Assembly: GCA_031254615.1 (NCBI GenBank)
Contig: JAIRUC010000133.1
Location: forward strand, 1-36,101
DNA length: 36,101 nucleotides
Origin: Treponema sp.
GTDB taxonomy: Bacteria > Spirochaetota > Spirochaetia > Treponematales > Breznakiellaceae
Direction of reading: 5' to 3'
Below are positions 1 through 8,902 of this stretch, piece by piece. Each line of letters starts with the position of its first letter. Position 1 is the stretch's first letter. Made by a program: the position numbers and the translations under genes. The notes under the pieces were generated by a model. That model saw only the letters and a list, made by a program, of their open reading frames with translations, ran no database searches and was not told the DNA's origin.

Positions 1-435
1 ATTTATTTGGATCATTGTGCATATAACAGGCCTTTTGACGATCAAAACAATATAAAAAATCAATTGGAAACATCTGCAAAATTGCATATTCAAGATCAGA
101 TAAAACAGGAAAAATATGAGTTGGTTTGGTCTTATATGTCAGATTTTGAAAATAATAATAATCCAAACATGGAAAACAAAAAATCAATTCAAATATGGGA
201 AAATATAGCAAAACATGCCTGTAAATCATCTGAAAATATTTTGGCGCGTGGCAGCAAAATCATGGAGAAAGGTATCCGTGCAAATGACGCTTTACATATT
301 GCCTGTGCTATAGAAAGTCAATGTGAATATTTTATAACAACAGACACAGGATTGACAAATAAAAAAATTGAAAACATACAAATAATCAACCCAATTGATT
401 TTGTACGAAGGATGGAAGAAAAAAATGAGAACTGA
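1..435 (+). CDS. PIN-domain (VapC-like) toxin, truncated at the 5' window edge
   Basis: Frame 1 is open from base 1 (IYLDHCAYNRPFDD...), the usual PIN N-terminus; later motifs ANDALHIACA and YFITTDTGL match PIN acidic-residue blocks. The true start lies outside the window. Confidence 0.8.
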   Translation: MYLDHCAYNRPFDDQNNIKNQLETSAKLHIQDQIKQEKYELVWSYMSDFENNNNPNMENKKSIQIWENIAKHACKSSENILARGSKIMEKGIRANDALHIACAIESQCEYFITTDTGLTNKKIENIQIINPIDFVRRMEEKNEN

Positions 436-634
436 AACCGTATTAAAAGTAGAGGCAATAGATTTATTGTTAAAAACGTTTGGTGTTCTTGAAACTGAAC
501 GATTTATAACCAGTATTAAAAGTAACAATTTTGACTATACGGAATGGCATAAAAATTTATGGAAAGATAAATCCATAAATGAAATACACAATATGGCAAC
601 AGAATTTGAAAAAGAAAAATATAAGAATACATAG
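425..634 (+). CDS. small protein partner of the PIN toxin (putative antitoxin)
   Basis: ATG at 425 overlaps the PIN stop (433-435) by 11 bp; the 69-aa product MRTETVLKVEAIDLLLKTFGVLETERFITSIK..FDYTEW resembles small PIN-associated ORFs I recognise. Confidence 0.6.
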   Translation: MRTETVLKVEAIDLLLKTFGVLETERFITSIKSNNFDYTEWHKNLWKDKSINEIHNMATEFEKEKYKNT

Positions 635-674
635 TACACGCCCGAATTGACGAAAGCTAATGCCATGATTAATC

Positions 675-1247
675 TCACTTAATCTTAAACGTCACCGGAT
701 ACCGGTATCTGGAGGAGACGGCTTCGCCGTTTGCATAAGCCGGCTCTCCCTTTCTGCCGGTGAACGCTCTTACCGCCGCTTCGCCAAAACCGCGCTCGAG
801 CGGGTTTTCCTGTAAGATTACAATTCTTTGCACAACGCCTGTGCGGTCGACAAATAATTCGAGAATGACCCTGCCTTCAATGCCGGAGCGCAGAGCGATT
901 GGCGGGTAGACAAGTTCTGACATAACCGCGCTTGCTTCAAATTTTGGGGGAACGGAAACTTGGTGCATGGGAAGATAATTTTCGGCAAGGAAAACACCGG
1001 CACCGAGTACGTGCTGTTCGGGAGCGGTCTCGGTTTCGATCATTGTTTCGGCGATGGCTTCTACCTGCGGGAGCTCCGGCTCCGGTGGAGGCAGTTCTTC
1101 AAAGTCGGTCAGCTTCATTACTCTCGCGTTTTCCGGGCCTTCCTGAAGAACGTTATTTGTTTTAAAGACGAGGAAAAACAGGACTAGCAGGTGCAGGACG
1201 GCGGCGAAAATAAAAATTGATGTCCGTATAAGTTTTTCGTTAGTCAT
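675..1247 (-). CDS. tonB: TonB family energy transducer
   Basis: N-terminal TM segment, Pro/Glu-rich linker (PPPEPELPQVEAIAE), C-terminal domain YPPIALRSGIEGRVILELFVDRTGVV...PVTFKIK; adjacent to exbD genes. Confidence 0.85.
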   Translation of the reverse strand: MTNEKLIRTSIFIFAAVLHLLVLFFLVFKTNNVLQEGPENARVMKLTDFEELPPPEPELPQVEAIAETMIETETAPEQHVLGAGVFLAENYLPMHQVSVPPKFEASAVMSELVYPPIALRSGIEGRVILELFVDRTGVVQRIVILQENPLERGFGEAAVRAFTGRKGEPAYANGEAVSSRYRYPVTFKIK

Positions 1248-1638
1248 TTTTTACCACAAAACTTACGACCCGGTACTGCAGGATTTGAAAAATTTCCAGA
1301 ATGGAATTGATTTTTTCGTAGGGAGTGTTTTTATCGGCGATGATATGCACCCTTGTATCGGGAGCGGTACGGTAAAGGTCTGATACTTTTTGTTCCAGAG
1401 CGGGATAATCGGAAGGGTCTCCGTCAAGATATATTCCGCCTTCCTTGTCTACCCACACCTCAAGATTTTTTTCGGCGGTTGTCCTTAACGCCGTTTTCGC
1501 TTCCGGGTATTCAATTTTTACTTCCTTGCGGTAATTGATCAACGCTACAAGCATGATAAAAATTAAAAGAAGAAACGCCACGTCGGACATTGAGTTAAGC
1601 GGGATGACAAAATTTTTCCTTGGGCGTTTTATCTTCAT
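1240..1638 (-). CDS. exbD: ExbD/TolR family biopolymer transport protein (copy 2)
   Basis: Single N-terminal TM (SMSDVAFLLLIFIMLV) and ExbD periplasmic domain; overlaps tonB by 8 bp. Confidence 0.85.
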   Translation of the reverse strand: MKIKRPRKNFVIPLNSMSDVAFLLLIFIMLVALINYRKEVKIEYPEAKTALRTTAEKNLEVWVDKEGGIYLDGDPSDYPALEQKVSDLYRTAPDTRVHIIADKNTPYEKINSILEIFQILQYRVVSFVVKND

Positions 1639-2045
1639 AGGTTGTCCTGATTATCCTTCTTCATGGAGAAAGAAAAAGAATCTATTTTCATGTCCTGCGC
1701 CAGTTCTACAAAATTAACGACGTTCTGCCAGTGCGCCTGTCCGTCAATTGTAATAATAACCGCGATATCGGGATTATTTTCCTGAGCGGCTTGTATTAAC
1801 GTCTTTGCGGTGGGAATTTCAATAACATCGCCTTCGTAGACAACACTTCCGTCTTCGTCCATTTCAAATCGCAGGAGGTCGTCCTTTAAAATCAATCTTG
1901 AAGAATCTTTTGCGGGAAGGTTCATTAAAAAACCTTTGTTAACATTAAACCCGGCGATAACAATAAAATAAATTATAAGCAGGAACGCAACATCGCTTGA
2001 GGCGCTGGAATCCTGAAAAACATTTTTCTGGCGTTTAAACTTCAT
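1635..2045 (-). CDS. exbD: ExbD/TolR family biopolymer transport protein (copy 1)
   Basis: MKFKRQKNVFQDSSASSDVAFLLIIYFIVIAGF; start chosen at MKFKRQ rather than the ORF-track start at 2093. Confidence 0.85.
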   Translation of the reverse strand: MKFKRQKNVFQDSSASSDVAFLLIIYFIVIAGFNVNKGFLMNLPAKDSSRLILKDDLLRFEMDEDGSVVYEGDVIEIPTAKTLIQAAQENNPDIAVIITIDGQAHWQNVVNFVELAQDMKIDSFSFSMKKDNQDNL

Positions 2046-2721
2046 GTTTACTCTTAGTATGCTTATGTTCTGTCTGCTGCTGTTCTTCCGCAAACTGAAT
2101 TATCAATTCGGAGCAGATACTTTCCATATTGGCAGAAAATTTATCAACAATATGGGTAAAAATTGAATGTGAAACCATCGCTATAATCGCGATTACAAGC
2201 CCGAATACGGTAGTGATAAGGGCTTCGTAGATGCCGTTTGCGACAATCTGCGCGTTTACTTCCGTCGCTTCTGCAATCGATCTGAACGCGCCGATCATTC
2301 CGGAGACTGTCCCAAGGAAGCCCGTTAGCGGAGATACCGAACCAAGCGCTATAAGAAAGTTAAAACCGTTTTCAAGTGAATTGATACAGTTTGCCGCCTC
2401 GGTTTCTACGATTCGTTCGGCGCGGTGTTCGGAAAAATCTTTTCCCGGTCTTGCGCGTGTCAGCAGCGCGAGCAGGATTCTCGCACCAACCCGTCTGTTG
2501 GTCATACCGGAAAGATATTCAACAGCACCGTCATAGTCCGATGATTTCACATAACCGGAAACTGTTGCCGCAATGTCATCAACGCGCAGGTTGTGGTATA
2601 TAAGATAGAATGTGCGCTCCAGAGAAAGAGCGACAGTGGCAATTGAAAAAGCGAGCAGGGGCCACATAAAAACGCCCCCAAGTTTAAAAAGTTCCAGTAC
2701 CGAAAATGAAGCGGTTTCCAT
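2035..2721 (-). CDS. exbB: MotA/TolQ/ExbB proton channel family protein
   Basis: Three TM regions and the GSVSPLTGFLGTVSGMIGAF motif; start chosen at METASFSVLELF. Confidence 0.9.
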   Translation of the reverse strand: METASFSVLELFKLGGVFMWPLLAFSIATVALSLERTFYLIYHNLRVDDIAATVSGYVKSSDYDGAVEYLSGMTNRRVGARILLALLTRARPGKDFSEHRAERIVETEAANCINSLENGFNFLIALGSVSPLTGFLGTVSGMIGAFRSIAEATEVNAQIVANGIYEALITTVFGLVIAIIAMVSHSIFTHIVDKFSANMESICSELIIQFAEEQQQTEHKHTKSKHEV

Positions 2722-2729
2722 AATTCCCC

Positions 2730-3572
2730 CTATTTTTTTACAGATTGCAAAATTATTTGATGGGAAAGAATCTCTTTGATATTTTCCCATTCATAATTTA
2801 AGTATATCCAAGAAAGCGATTCTTCCCAATCCCTAAGCATAGTGCCTGAGTTTCGCACAGGATAAAGTTCTTCGGAAAAAGTGCGCTCCGTATAACCTGT
2901 GTTCCAGCGGATGTCCTCGGCCTTTACAAACTCGTCACCTTCCTGTAACCAGCCGTACGGTCTTTGATTTTTGGAAACCGTTTCAGGAAGGAGTATGGGT
3001 TTCCAGAAGATTTCAAACTCTTCAATTGTCTGCCCTTTTGGCGCGTCAAGGGAAAGCATCCATTCGGCTGTTGCGGAGATACGTTCGTTTCTGTTTCTAA
3101 GGCTTGTTAAGGCCTCGGCGCCGTTGATACGGGTATCGTAACGGTGAATACGTCCTGAAGATATTTGTATGTTCTCAATTTCATTGTTTATTTCGAGGAC
3201 ACACGTTTCACCTAAGGAAAGAGCGCCTCCTCCCAATATTTTCATAGAGTATTCATTCCAACCGTGTACACTGCCGCTAAGATAATCAAGCGAGGTAAGA
3301 AAAAACTCCCCGTTTTCGTCCGGCATTGAACCGCACAGTCTCATCATGGGAAAATTGTTCAGGGAGATTAAAACGGACTGAACCCCAGCTTTGTTTTTTA
3401 TTACTGTAACTTCGATGTCTTCATCCGCGCCGTTTTTTTTGCTTGCGCGGTAAACAGTGACTTTTTTTTCTGCGGAGGCGGAACCGTCAAGAGTGCGGCC
3501 TGCTTTTTCCATTACGGAAACACATCCTGAAAAAAGTAAAACAAAAAGTAATAAGGCGGCGGCTTTCTTCAT
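2730..3572 (-). CDS. lipoprotein of unknown function
   Basis: MKKAAALLLFVLLFSGCVS lipobox; no family recognised in the remainder. The ORF-track start at 3578 is TTG; the first ATG is 3572. Confidence 0.75.
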   Translation of the reverse strand: MKKAAALLLFVLLFSGCVSVMEKAGRTLDGSASAEKKVTVYRASKKNGADEDIEVTVIKNKAGVQSVLISLNNFPMMRLCGSMPDENGEFFLTSLDYLSGSVHGWNEYSMKILGGGALSLGETCVLEINNEIENIQISSGRIHRYDTRINGAEALTSLRNRNERISATAEWMLSLDAPKGQTIEEFEIFWKPILLPETVSKNQRPYGWLQEGDEFVKAEDIRWNTGYTERTFSEELYPVRNSGTMLRDWEESLSWIYLNYEWENIKEILSHQIILQSVKK

Positions 3573-3574
3573 AT

Positions 3575-4312
3575 TCAATTAGTAGTATAATTATAATACG
3601 GCATTAGGGCAAGTTTGTGCAGATTGATTTTTTGCAGGCTGTCAATTTTTTCTTTAACAACTGCGTCTTCGCAAACGCCCTCCCTGATATACCTGTCCAA
3701 AGCGGCATAGGTAAAGCCGAGGTTTTCTTCATCGGACAGGCCGGAAAGCCCGTCTTCCGGAACTTTTTTGATAAACTTTGAATCTAGGCCAAGTTCCCCG
3801 CCTAAAGCCTTTACCTCTGTCACCGTTAACCGCGACAGGGGGCTGAAATCGCCGGCCCCGTCGCCGTATTTTGTCGCATAACCGACCCAGTCCTCGCTGA
3901 GGTTACATGTATTGGCGACTCTTCCGTTTACCGCGGCGGATACGGCGTACAGCGTCGTCATTCTGATTCTTGCGGGAATATTGATAACAGCCTGCCTGTT
4001 AAGCGAAAGAGAAGCGTTTTTTATTGAAGCGAGGAGCGCGTCCACGCTGTTTTTAATATTTATGACAAAATGTTTTATTCCCAAAACGGAGACAAGTTCC
4101 TGCGAATAATCGATATCGTGCTGTTCCCCCTGCGGCATCAATACGCCGTAAACTCTGTCTTTTCCAAGAGCCTGCGCGCAAAGTGCTGCCGTTACAGAGC
4201 TGTCCTTGCCGCCGCTGATACCGACAACGGCGCTGCAGTCCTTGCCGTTTTGTTCAAAATAGCCGCATATCCATTCAATAAGATCAATCTTTACTTTTGC
4301 CGCGTTAAACAT
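3575..4312 (-). CDS. nadE: NH3-dependent NAD+ synthetase
   Basis: SGGKDSSVTAAL P-loop, VYGVLMPQGEQHDIDYS, NTCNLSEDWVGYATKYGDGAGDFSPL; 245 aa with no glutaminase domain. Confidence 0.92.
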   Translation of the reverse strand: MFNAAKVKIDLIEWICGYFEQNGKDCSAVVGISGGKDSSVTAALCAQALGKDRVYGVLMPQGEQHDIDYSQELVSVLGIKHFVINIKNSVDALLASIKNASLSLNRQAVINIPARIRMTTLYAVSAAVNGRVANTCNLSEDWVGYATKYGDGAGDFSPLSRLTVTEVKALGGELGLDSKFIKKVPEDGLSGLSDEENLGFTYAALDRYIREGVCEDAVVKEKIDSLQKINLHKLALMPYYNYTTN

Positions 4313-4323
4313 TTTTTCTCCTT

Positions 4324-6222
4324 TTAAATTTCTTTCCTGAATGGGATTACAGGAAGCCCGTCGCTGTTGAATAACTGCCTGTCGAGAGGATTATCCGCCC
4401 ATGCGTATAAAACTTTTTCTGGGTTCTTTATTGAAGATATATCTATGGAGATTGAATCTTTCCCTTCTATTTGCGCCGGCAGACGCTCCATTTTACCATT
4501 GTCAATTATGCCGACATAAGCCTTTTCACCTACCGGAATAGTTTTCAAGCCGCTGGCGCAGTTGTTAAAATAAAGAAAAAGTTTTTCCTGCCGTTTTTCA
4601 ATACGCTGTAAAATAGGTCCGGGGGAAGAGTTTTCAACGTTGAATAAAGTTTTCTCCGCCGCAAGGAACAGGCGGATGCCTACATCTTTTTTATTAATCG
4701 GGTGCAGATCGTTCCACTCACCAAGTTCTAAAGCGGCGGCCATGCCTGTTGCGGGAAGGGACAGGGCGGCTGCCTGCGCTTCCCTGATAATTGCCCATGA
4801 CGAACTTTCGTCGTTATCTGAAAGATTTTTCCAAATGGGAAGCTGGACAAAGAGGAAGGGAAGTTCCTTGTTGCCGCATTTTTCGCGCCAGTCCTGTATC
4901 ATCAGACGGAATAATTGCGCGTAATCATGAGGATTAGAATCGTTGGATTCGCCTTGATACCAGATAACGCCCTTTGACGGATATTTCAACAATGGGGCGA
5001 TCATGGCGTTATAGTTGCCCATAGGCAGACGCTGGAAAAAGAATTCCGCAGGACGCACAGGAGCTGTAGCTCCCACTTTGTATTTCCATGTTCCGGCAAG
5101 TTCAATAGATTCGTTATCTGTAAATATGCGGAAAGGCTTGTCCTTTGTAACGCCGCCTTCGCCGTTATTGCAGGTAACTCTGATAACGATCCGGTTTTTT
5201 CCCGGTTTTAATCCTTCGCAGGAATATTTGCGCGGCGGATAACGGTAGCCGGTGTTTCCGATTTCACCGCCGTTTATGTAGACTGAGTCGGTGTCTACAG
5301 CGGTATTTCCAATCTCAGCGTTGTTTATGTAAACTGTGTCGGCGTCTGTAATTGTGCCAAGCCAAACCTTCGCTTTTTTAGAGGCAAAATCCGCCGTTAC
5401 GTCAAATTCTTTTGCGAGCCAGACTACGCCGCAAAAATCAGTAAGCCCCGCGGCGGAAAAATCGCCGGGCAGGGACGTTTCGCTCCAGCCGGAAATGTCG
5501 GTCTGCGGCTTATCCCATTTTTCGGCAAGCCCACGGTCTTCGCTCCTTAATCGTGTTTCCCATTCTGTAATTGGGTCTGTTGTCTCTTTTGCGGTTTGCT
5601 CTCTTTTGGCGCTGTCCGCGTATATTTTGCCTTCGGCGATTTTTTCCGGAAAACATTTAAGAGCGTCCGCGCTCATCCACGATTCAACAGGGGTGCCGCC
5701 CCATGCTGTTCTTACAAGGCCTATGGGAACACGGTATTTTTTATACAGCTCTTTTGCGAAAAACCAGCCTGTTCCTGTAAACTCGTGCAAAGTTTCCTTT
5801 GAGGGAGAAATCCAAGTGCCGCCTGTTAATTCTTCGCGGGGGGCCGTAAAGTCCCATTCCTGCGGTACTTTGAAAAGCCTGATAAGGGGAAACTCTTTGA
5901 TTTCCCATTCTTCGCTGAAATCGTCACGCAGGCGGTCCATCTGCATTTCCATATTGGATTGACCGGCGCACATCCACACATCGCCTATGTAAATATCATT
6001 TACGGCAGAAGATTCCCCCGCGCAGGAAATATCCATTGTGAAAGGGCCGCCTGACGGCGCCGGATCGAGTGTTATGAGCCATTTACCGTCTGCGTTTTGC
6101 GATTCATATTTTTTCCCCAAAAAGGAAGCAGATATTTTCTCTTTGCTCCAAATTGGAAAAGCCTGGTCCCGTTGTATGATCATTCCGTTGCTTATCAATG
6201 TTGATAGACTTAAATCTTTCAT
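4324..6222 (-). CDS. SGNH-type (sialate O-acetylesterase family) carbohydrate acetylesterase
   Basis: VWMCAGQSNMEMQM catalytic-Ser block, GLVRTAWGGTPVESWMS, GVIWYQGESN, NDLHPINKKDVGIRLF; start chosen at MKDLSLST. No obvious signal peptide. Confidence 0.85.
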   Translation of the reverse strand: MKDLSLSTLISNGMIIQRDQAFPIWSKEKISASFLGKKYESQNADGKWLITLDPAPSGGPFTMDISCAGESSAVNDIYIGDVWMCAGQSNMEMQMDRLRDDFSEEWEIKEFPLIRLFKVPQEWDFTAPREELTGGTWISPSKETLHEFTGTGWFFAKELYKKYRVPIGLVRTAWGGTPVESWMSADALKCFPEKIAEGKIYADSAKREQTAKETTDPITEWETRLRSEDRGLAEKWDKPQTDISGWSETSLPGDFSAAGLTDFCGVVWLAKEFDVTADFASKKAKVWLGTITDADTVYINNAEIGNTAVDTDSVYINGGEIGNTGYRYPPRKYSCEGLKPGKNRIVIRVTCNNGEGGVTKDKPFRIFTDNESIELAGTWKYKVGATAPVRPAEFFFQRLPMGNYNAMIAPLLKYPSKGVIWYQGESNDSNPHDYAQLFRLMIQDWREKCGNKELPFLFVQLPIWKNLSDNDESSSWAIIREAQAAALSLPATGMAAALELGEWNDLHPINKKDVGIRLFLAAEKTLFNVENSSPGPILQRIEKRQEKLFLYFNNCASGLKTIPVGEKAYVGIIDNGKMERLPAQIEGKDSISIDISSIKNPEKVLYAWADNPLDRQLFNSDGLPVIPFRKEI

Positions 6223-7817
6223 AAAAGCTCCTTGTATTCCGCCCATAAAACATCCGCGCAATGTTCAATATCCTTGCCGTTACCCGATGCAAAAATTCCT
6301 GCAAGGGAACCTACAAAACCGCCCGCAAATTCGGTGCTGAGTATCCGCGCATCATGGTGATCCGAAAAACATGTAAGTGAATATTGATCCTTTCCGCAAA
6401 AGAATGAAAGAGCCATTTCTTCGCAGACAGCAGCAAGAACAAGATATTTTTCCGTTACGGGACATTCTGCTTCCGCCAGTATTTGGTCTTCTTTCCCCGC
6501 AGCAAGTATCAGGCGCAGCGAAGGTTTTCCGGAAAGCCCGATACAAATTTCAAAACGGTACTGATAGTCCTCGCTTTGCAGTAAAATTATACCTGCGCTT
6601 TCGTCTGCCGTCTTTGGCGAAAAATCCACCGCGGCGCAAAACGCCCAGTTTTTGTGCTTGATTCTTCTGCCGGCAAAAGCAGGATGCTCCTTTGTTCCCC
6701 GCATTGTCGCCGCCCGTGTAAATAAGCGTAACGCTCCGGAACGGGAATTAAAACTTACAGCCGCATCTTTTTTATTTTCAGGCATACGAAGCATCAGCCA
6801 GTGCAGGGGCAGTGCTCCGTTGAAATGATCACAGGAAGGCTCATAACTCCAGAGTGGGTCCTTGTTTGTTATGGGCAAAGGGGGCAGGGGGAATTCTTTT
6901 TCTATAAGCCCGGATTTTGACGAGATACACGGCCAGTCGTCTTCCCAATGAATCGGAACCATAAAAGTTTCCCGTCCAAGCGGGCATACTCCGTAATGAG
7001 GGCGGGACGCCAAAAGAACCATCCACCAGTTTCCGTTTGTATCGTCAAAAATGTCCGCGTGTCCCGCGTTGATTATATCAGCGTTCCTTCCTAAATGCCT
7101 GTGCGTTAAAACAGGATTACTTTTTTTCCCTTCCCACGGGCCGCTTATGTCTTTTGCGCGCGCGACGCAGACCGCATGATCAAGCCCTGTACCGCCCTCG
7201 GCATAAAGAAGATAATACCAGCCGTTAATTTTATAAATATGCGGCCCCTCAGGCCAAACAGCGTTGAGCAGCGCTCCGCGCCAGATGCCTGTACTTTTAC
7301 TTGTTAGCGGATTTTTTCCGGCACTAAGAAGAGACAGATTTATCTCCTGAATGTATATTTCATTATTGCCCGGATACGCTTGACCTTCCGGCACAGAATG
7401 AGTACCGCAGTACCAGACCTTTCCGTCATCGTCAAAGAATATCGAAGGATCAATTCCTTCGGCGTCTTTTAACCAGACAGGCTCTGACCAAGGACCGGCG
7501 GGGTTTTCCGCGGTAATAATAAAATTTCCGTCTTTTCCTATTAAAGTACAAAGGATGTAAAAAATACCCTTATTGTACCTGATTGTCGGTGCGAACAGGC
7601 CTTGGGAAACCTGATGCCCGTCGTAGCATAATTGGCCGGGACGATCTATGGCATTGCCGATTTGTTTCCAGTGGAAAAGATCAACGCTGTGAAAAACCGG
7701 AATTCCCGGAAAGTACGCAAAAGTGGAGTTTACCAGATAAAAGTCATTTTCTACCCGGCAAATTGACGGGTCGGGGTAGAAGCCGCTTAAAACCGGATTA
7801 ATGTATTTTCTGCTCAT
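6219..7817 (-). CDS. glycoside hydrolase family 43 (beta-xylosidase/arabinofuranosidase-like)
   Basis: INPVLSGFYPDPSICRVENDFYLVNSTFAYFPGIPVFHSVDLFHWKQIGNAIDRP, DPSIFFDDDGKVW, WPEGPHIYKINGWYYLLYAEGGT, plus a C-terminal beta-sandwich-like extension. No signal peptide. Confidence 0.9.
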   Translation of the reverse strand: MSRKYINPVLSGFYPDPSICRVENDFYLVNSTFAYFPGIPVFHSVDLFHWKQIGNAIDRPGQLCYDGHQVSQGLFAPTIRYNKGIFYILCTLIGKDGNFIITAENPAGPWSEPVWLKDAEGIDPSIFFDDDGKVWYCGTHSVPEGQAYPGNNEIYIQEINLSLLSAGKNPLTSKSTGIWRGALLNAVWPEGPHIYKINGWYYLLYAEGGTGLDHAVCVARAKDISGPWEGKKSNPVLTHRHLGRNADIINAGHADIFDDTNGNWWMVLLASRPHYGVCPLGRETFMVPIHWEDDWPCISSKSGLIEKEFPLPPLPITNKDPLWSYEPSCDHFNGALPLHWLMLRMPENKKDAAVSFNSRSGALRLFTRAATMRGTKEHPAFAGRRIKHKNWAFCAAVDFSPKTADESAGIILLQSEDYQYRFEICIGLSGKPSLRLILAAGKEDQILAEAECPVTEKYLVLAAVCEEMALSFFCGKDQYSLTCFSDHHDARILSTEFAGGFVGSLAGIFASGNGKDIEHCADVLWAEYKELL

Positions 7818-7870
7818 GTATTGATTTTATCATATTCTGATGTATAGTAGAAAGTAGTAGGAGTTAATCG

Positions 7871-8902
7871 ATGCTGGCTGTTCCTGTCCCTTTTTCACGA
7901 GGTTTTAATTTTTCCAAGTGGTTTGAATCACATACTTTTCAGGATATTGTGTTTGATAAATTTACGGAACAGGATTTTGTTGATGTAAAAAGTCTTGGCG
8001 CGGATGTTATCCGTGTTCCAATTGCGTTTCATAATTTCACTCTTGGTAAAAATGATCATACCCTTGAAAGCGGCCTGTTAAAATATCTTGATACCGCTGT
8101 AGATTGGGCGGAAAAACACGAACTGTACATCATCATTGACAACCATTCTTTTCACCCTGTTGAGCCGACTGACGAAAACATTGATAAAATATTAATTCCT
8201 GTTTGGGAACAGATAGCGGAGCATTTTAAAAGCCGAAGCAAATATGTGATCTATGAGGTGCTGAATGAACCGCACGGCATTTCCGATGAACATTGGGGAG
8301 AGATTCAGGGAAAGACAATAGAAGCGATACGGAAAGTTGATACCAACCATATAATTATTGTCGGCGGAACGAATTTCAATTCGATTGAAAAGATGACAAA
8401 AGTTCCTTCATATACAGACGGTAATCTTATTTATACATTTCACTTTTACGATCCGCATCTCTTTACCCATCAGGGAGCGACATGGAATAAACCGTCTCTC
8501 GCTCCTCTGTCCGGACTTCCGTTTCCGTTTGATAAAAACAAACTGCCAAAACCTCACGAAACATTTATCGGAACATGGATTGAAGACTCCCTGAATTCTT
8601 ATGAAGAAGATTCAAAATTGACAAAACTTACTTCTACACTTGATAGAGCGGCCAATTTCTCCAAAGAGCGGAACGTTCCCGTTTTCTGCGGGGAGTTCGG
8701 CGTGTTTATGAAGCAGAGTCCGCCCGAAGATCGTGTAACGTGGTATAAGTTTATATGCGAAGAACTTAAAAAGAGGGATATCCCGTGGACGTGCTGGGAT
8801 TATTTCGGAGGTTTCGGTATTTTTAAGACAGAAAAAAGGGGAGATTTCCCTTCTGATCTCAATATCGATGTGGTAAATGCTCTTGGTTTTAAGGAGCCAT
8901 AA
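7871..8902 (+). CDS. GH5-family endoglucanase-like glycoside hydrolase, no signal peptide
   Basis: YVIYEVLNEPHG (acid/base Glu), FCGEFGVF (nucleophile Glu), WTCWDYFGGFGIF; SD AGGAG at 7859-7863. Confidence 0.9.
   Translation: MLAVPVPFSRGFNFSKWFESHTFQDIVFDKFTEQDFVDVKSLGADVIRVPIAFHNFTLGKNDHTLESGLLKYLDTAVDWAEKHELYIIIDNHSFHPVEPTDENIDKILIPVWEQIAEHFKSRSKYVIYEVLNEPHGISDEHWGEIQGKTIEAIRKVDTNHIIIVGGTNFNSIEKMTKVPSYTDGNLIYTFHFYDPHLFTHQGATWNKPSLAPLSGLPFPFDKNKLPKPHETFIGTWIEDSLNSYEEDSKLTKLTSTLDRAANFSKERNVPVFCGEFGVFMKQSPPEDRVTWYKFICEELKKRDIPWTCWDYFGGFGIFKTEKRGDFPSDLNIDVVNALGFKEP

Noticed and set aside
5336-5962. 208-aa plus-strand ORF inside the acetylesterase gene
   Set aside because: Antisense shadow ORF; Ser/Pro-rich, no domain or RBS, opposite a well-supported CDS.
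7871-8902. First GH5 gene as a frameshifted or pseudogene fragment of a secreted enzyme
   Set aside because: It is full length over the catalytic domain with both catalytic Glu motifs and has its own SD; treated as intact and signal-less.
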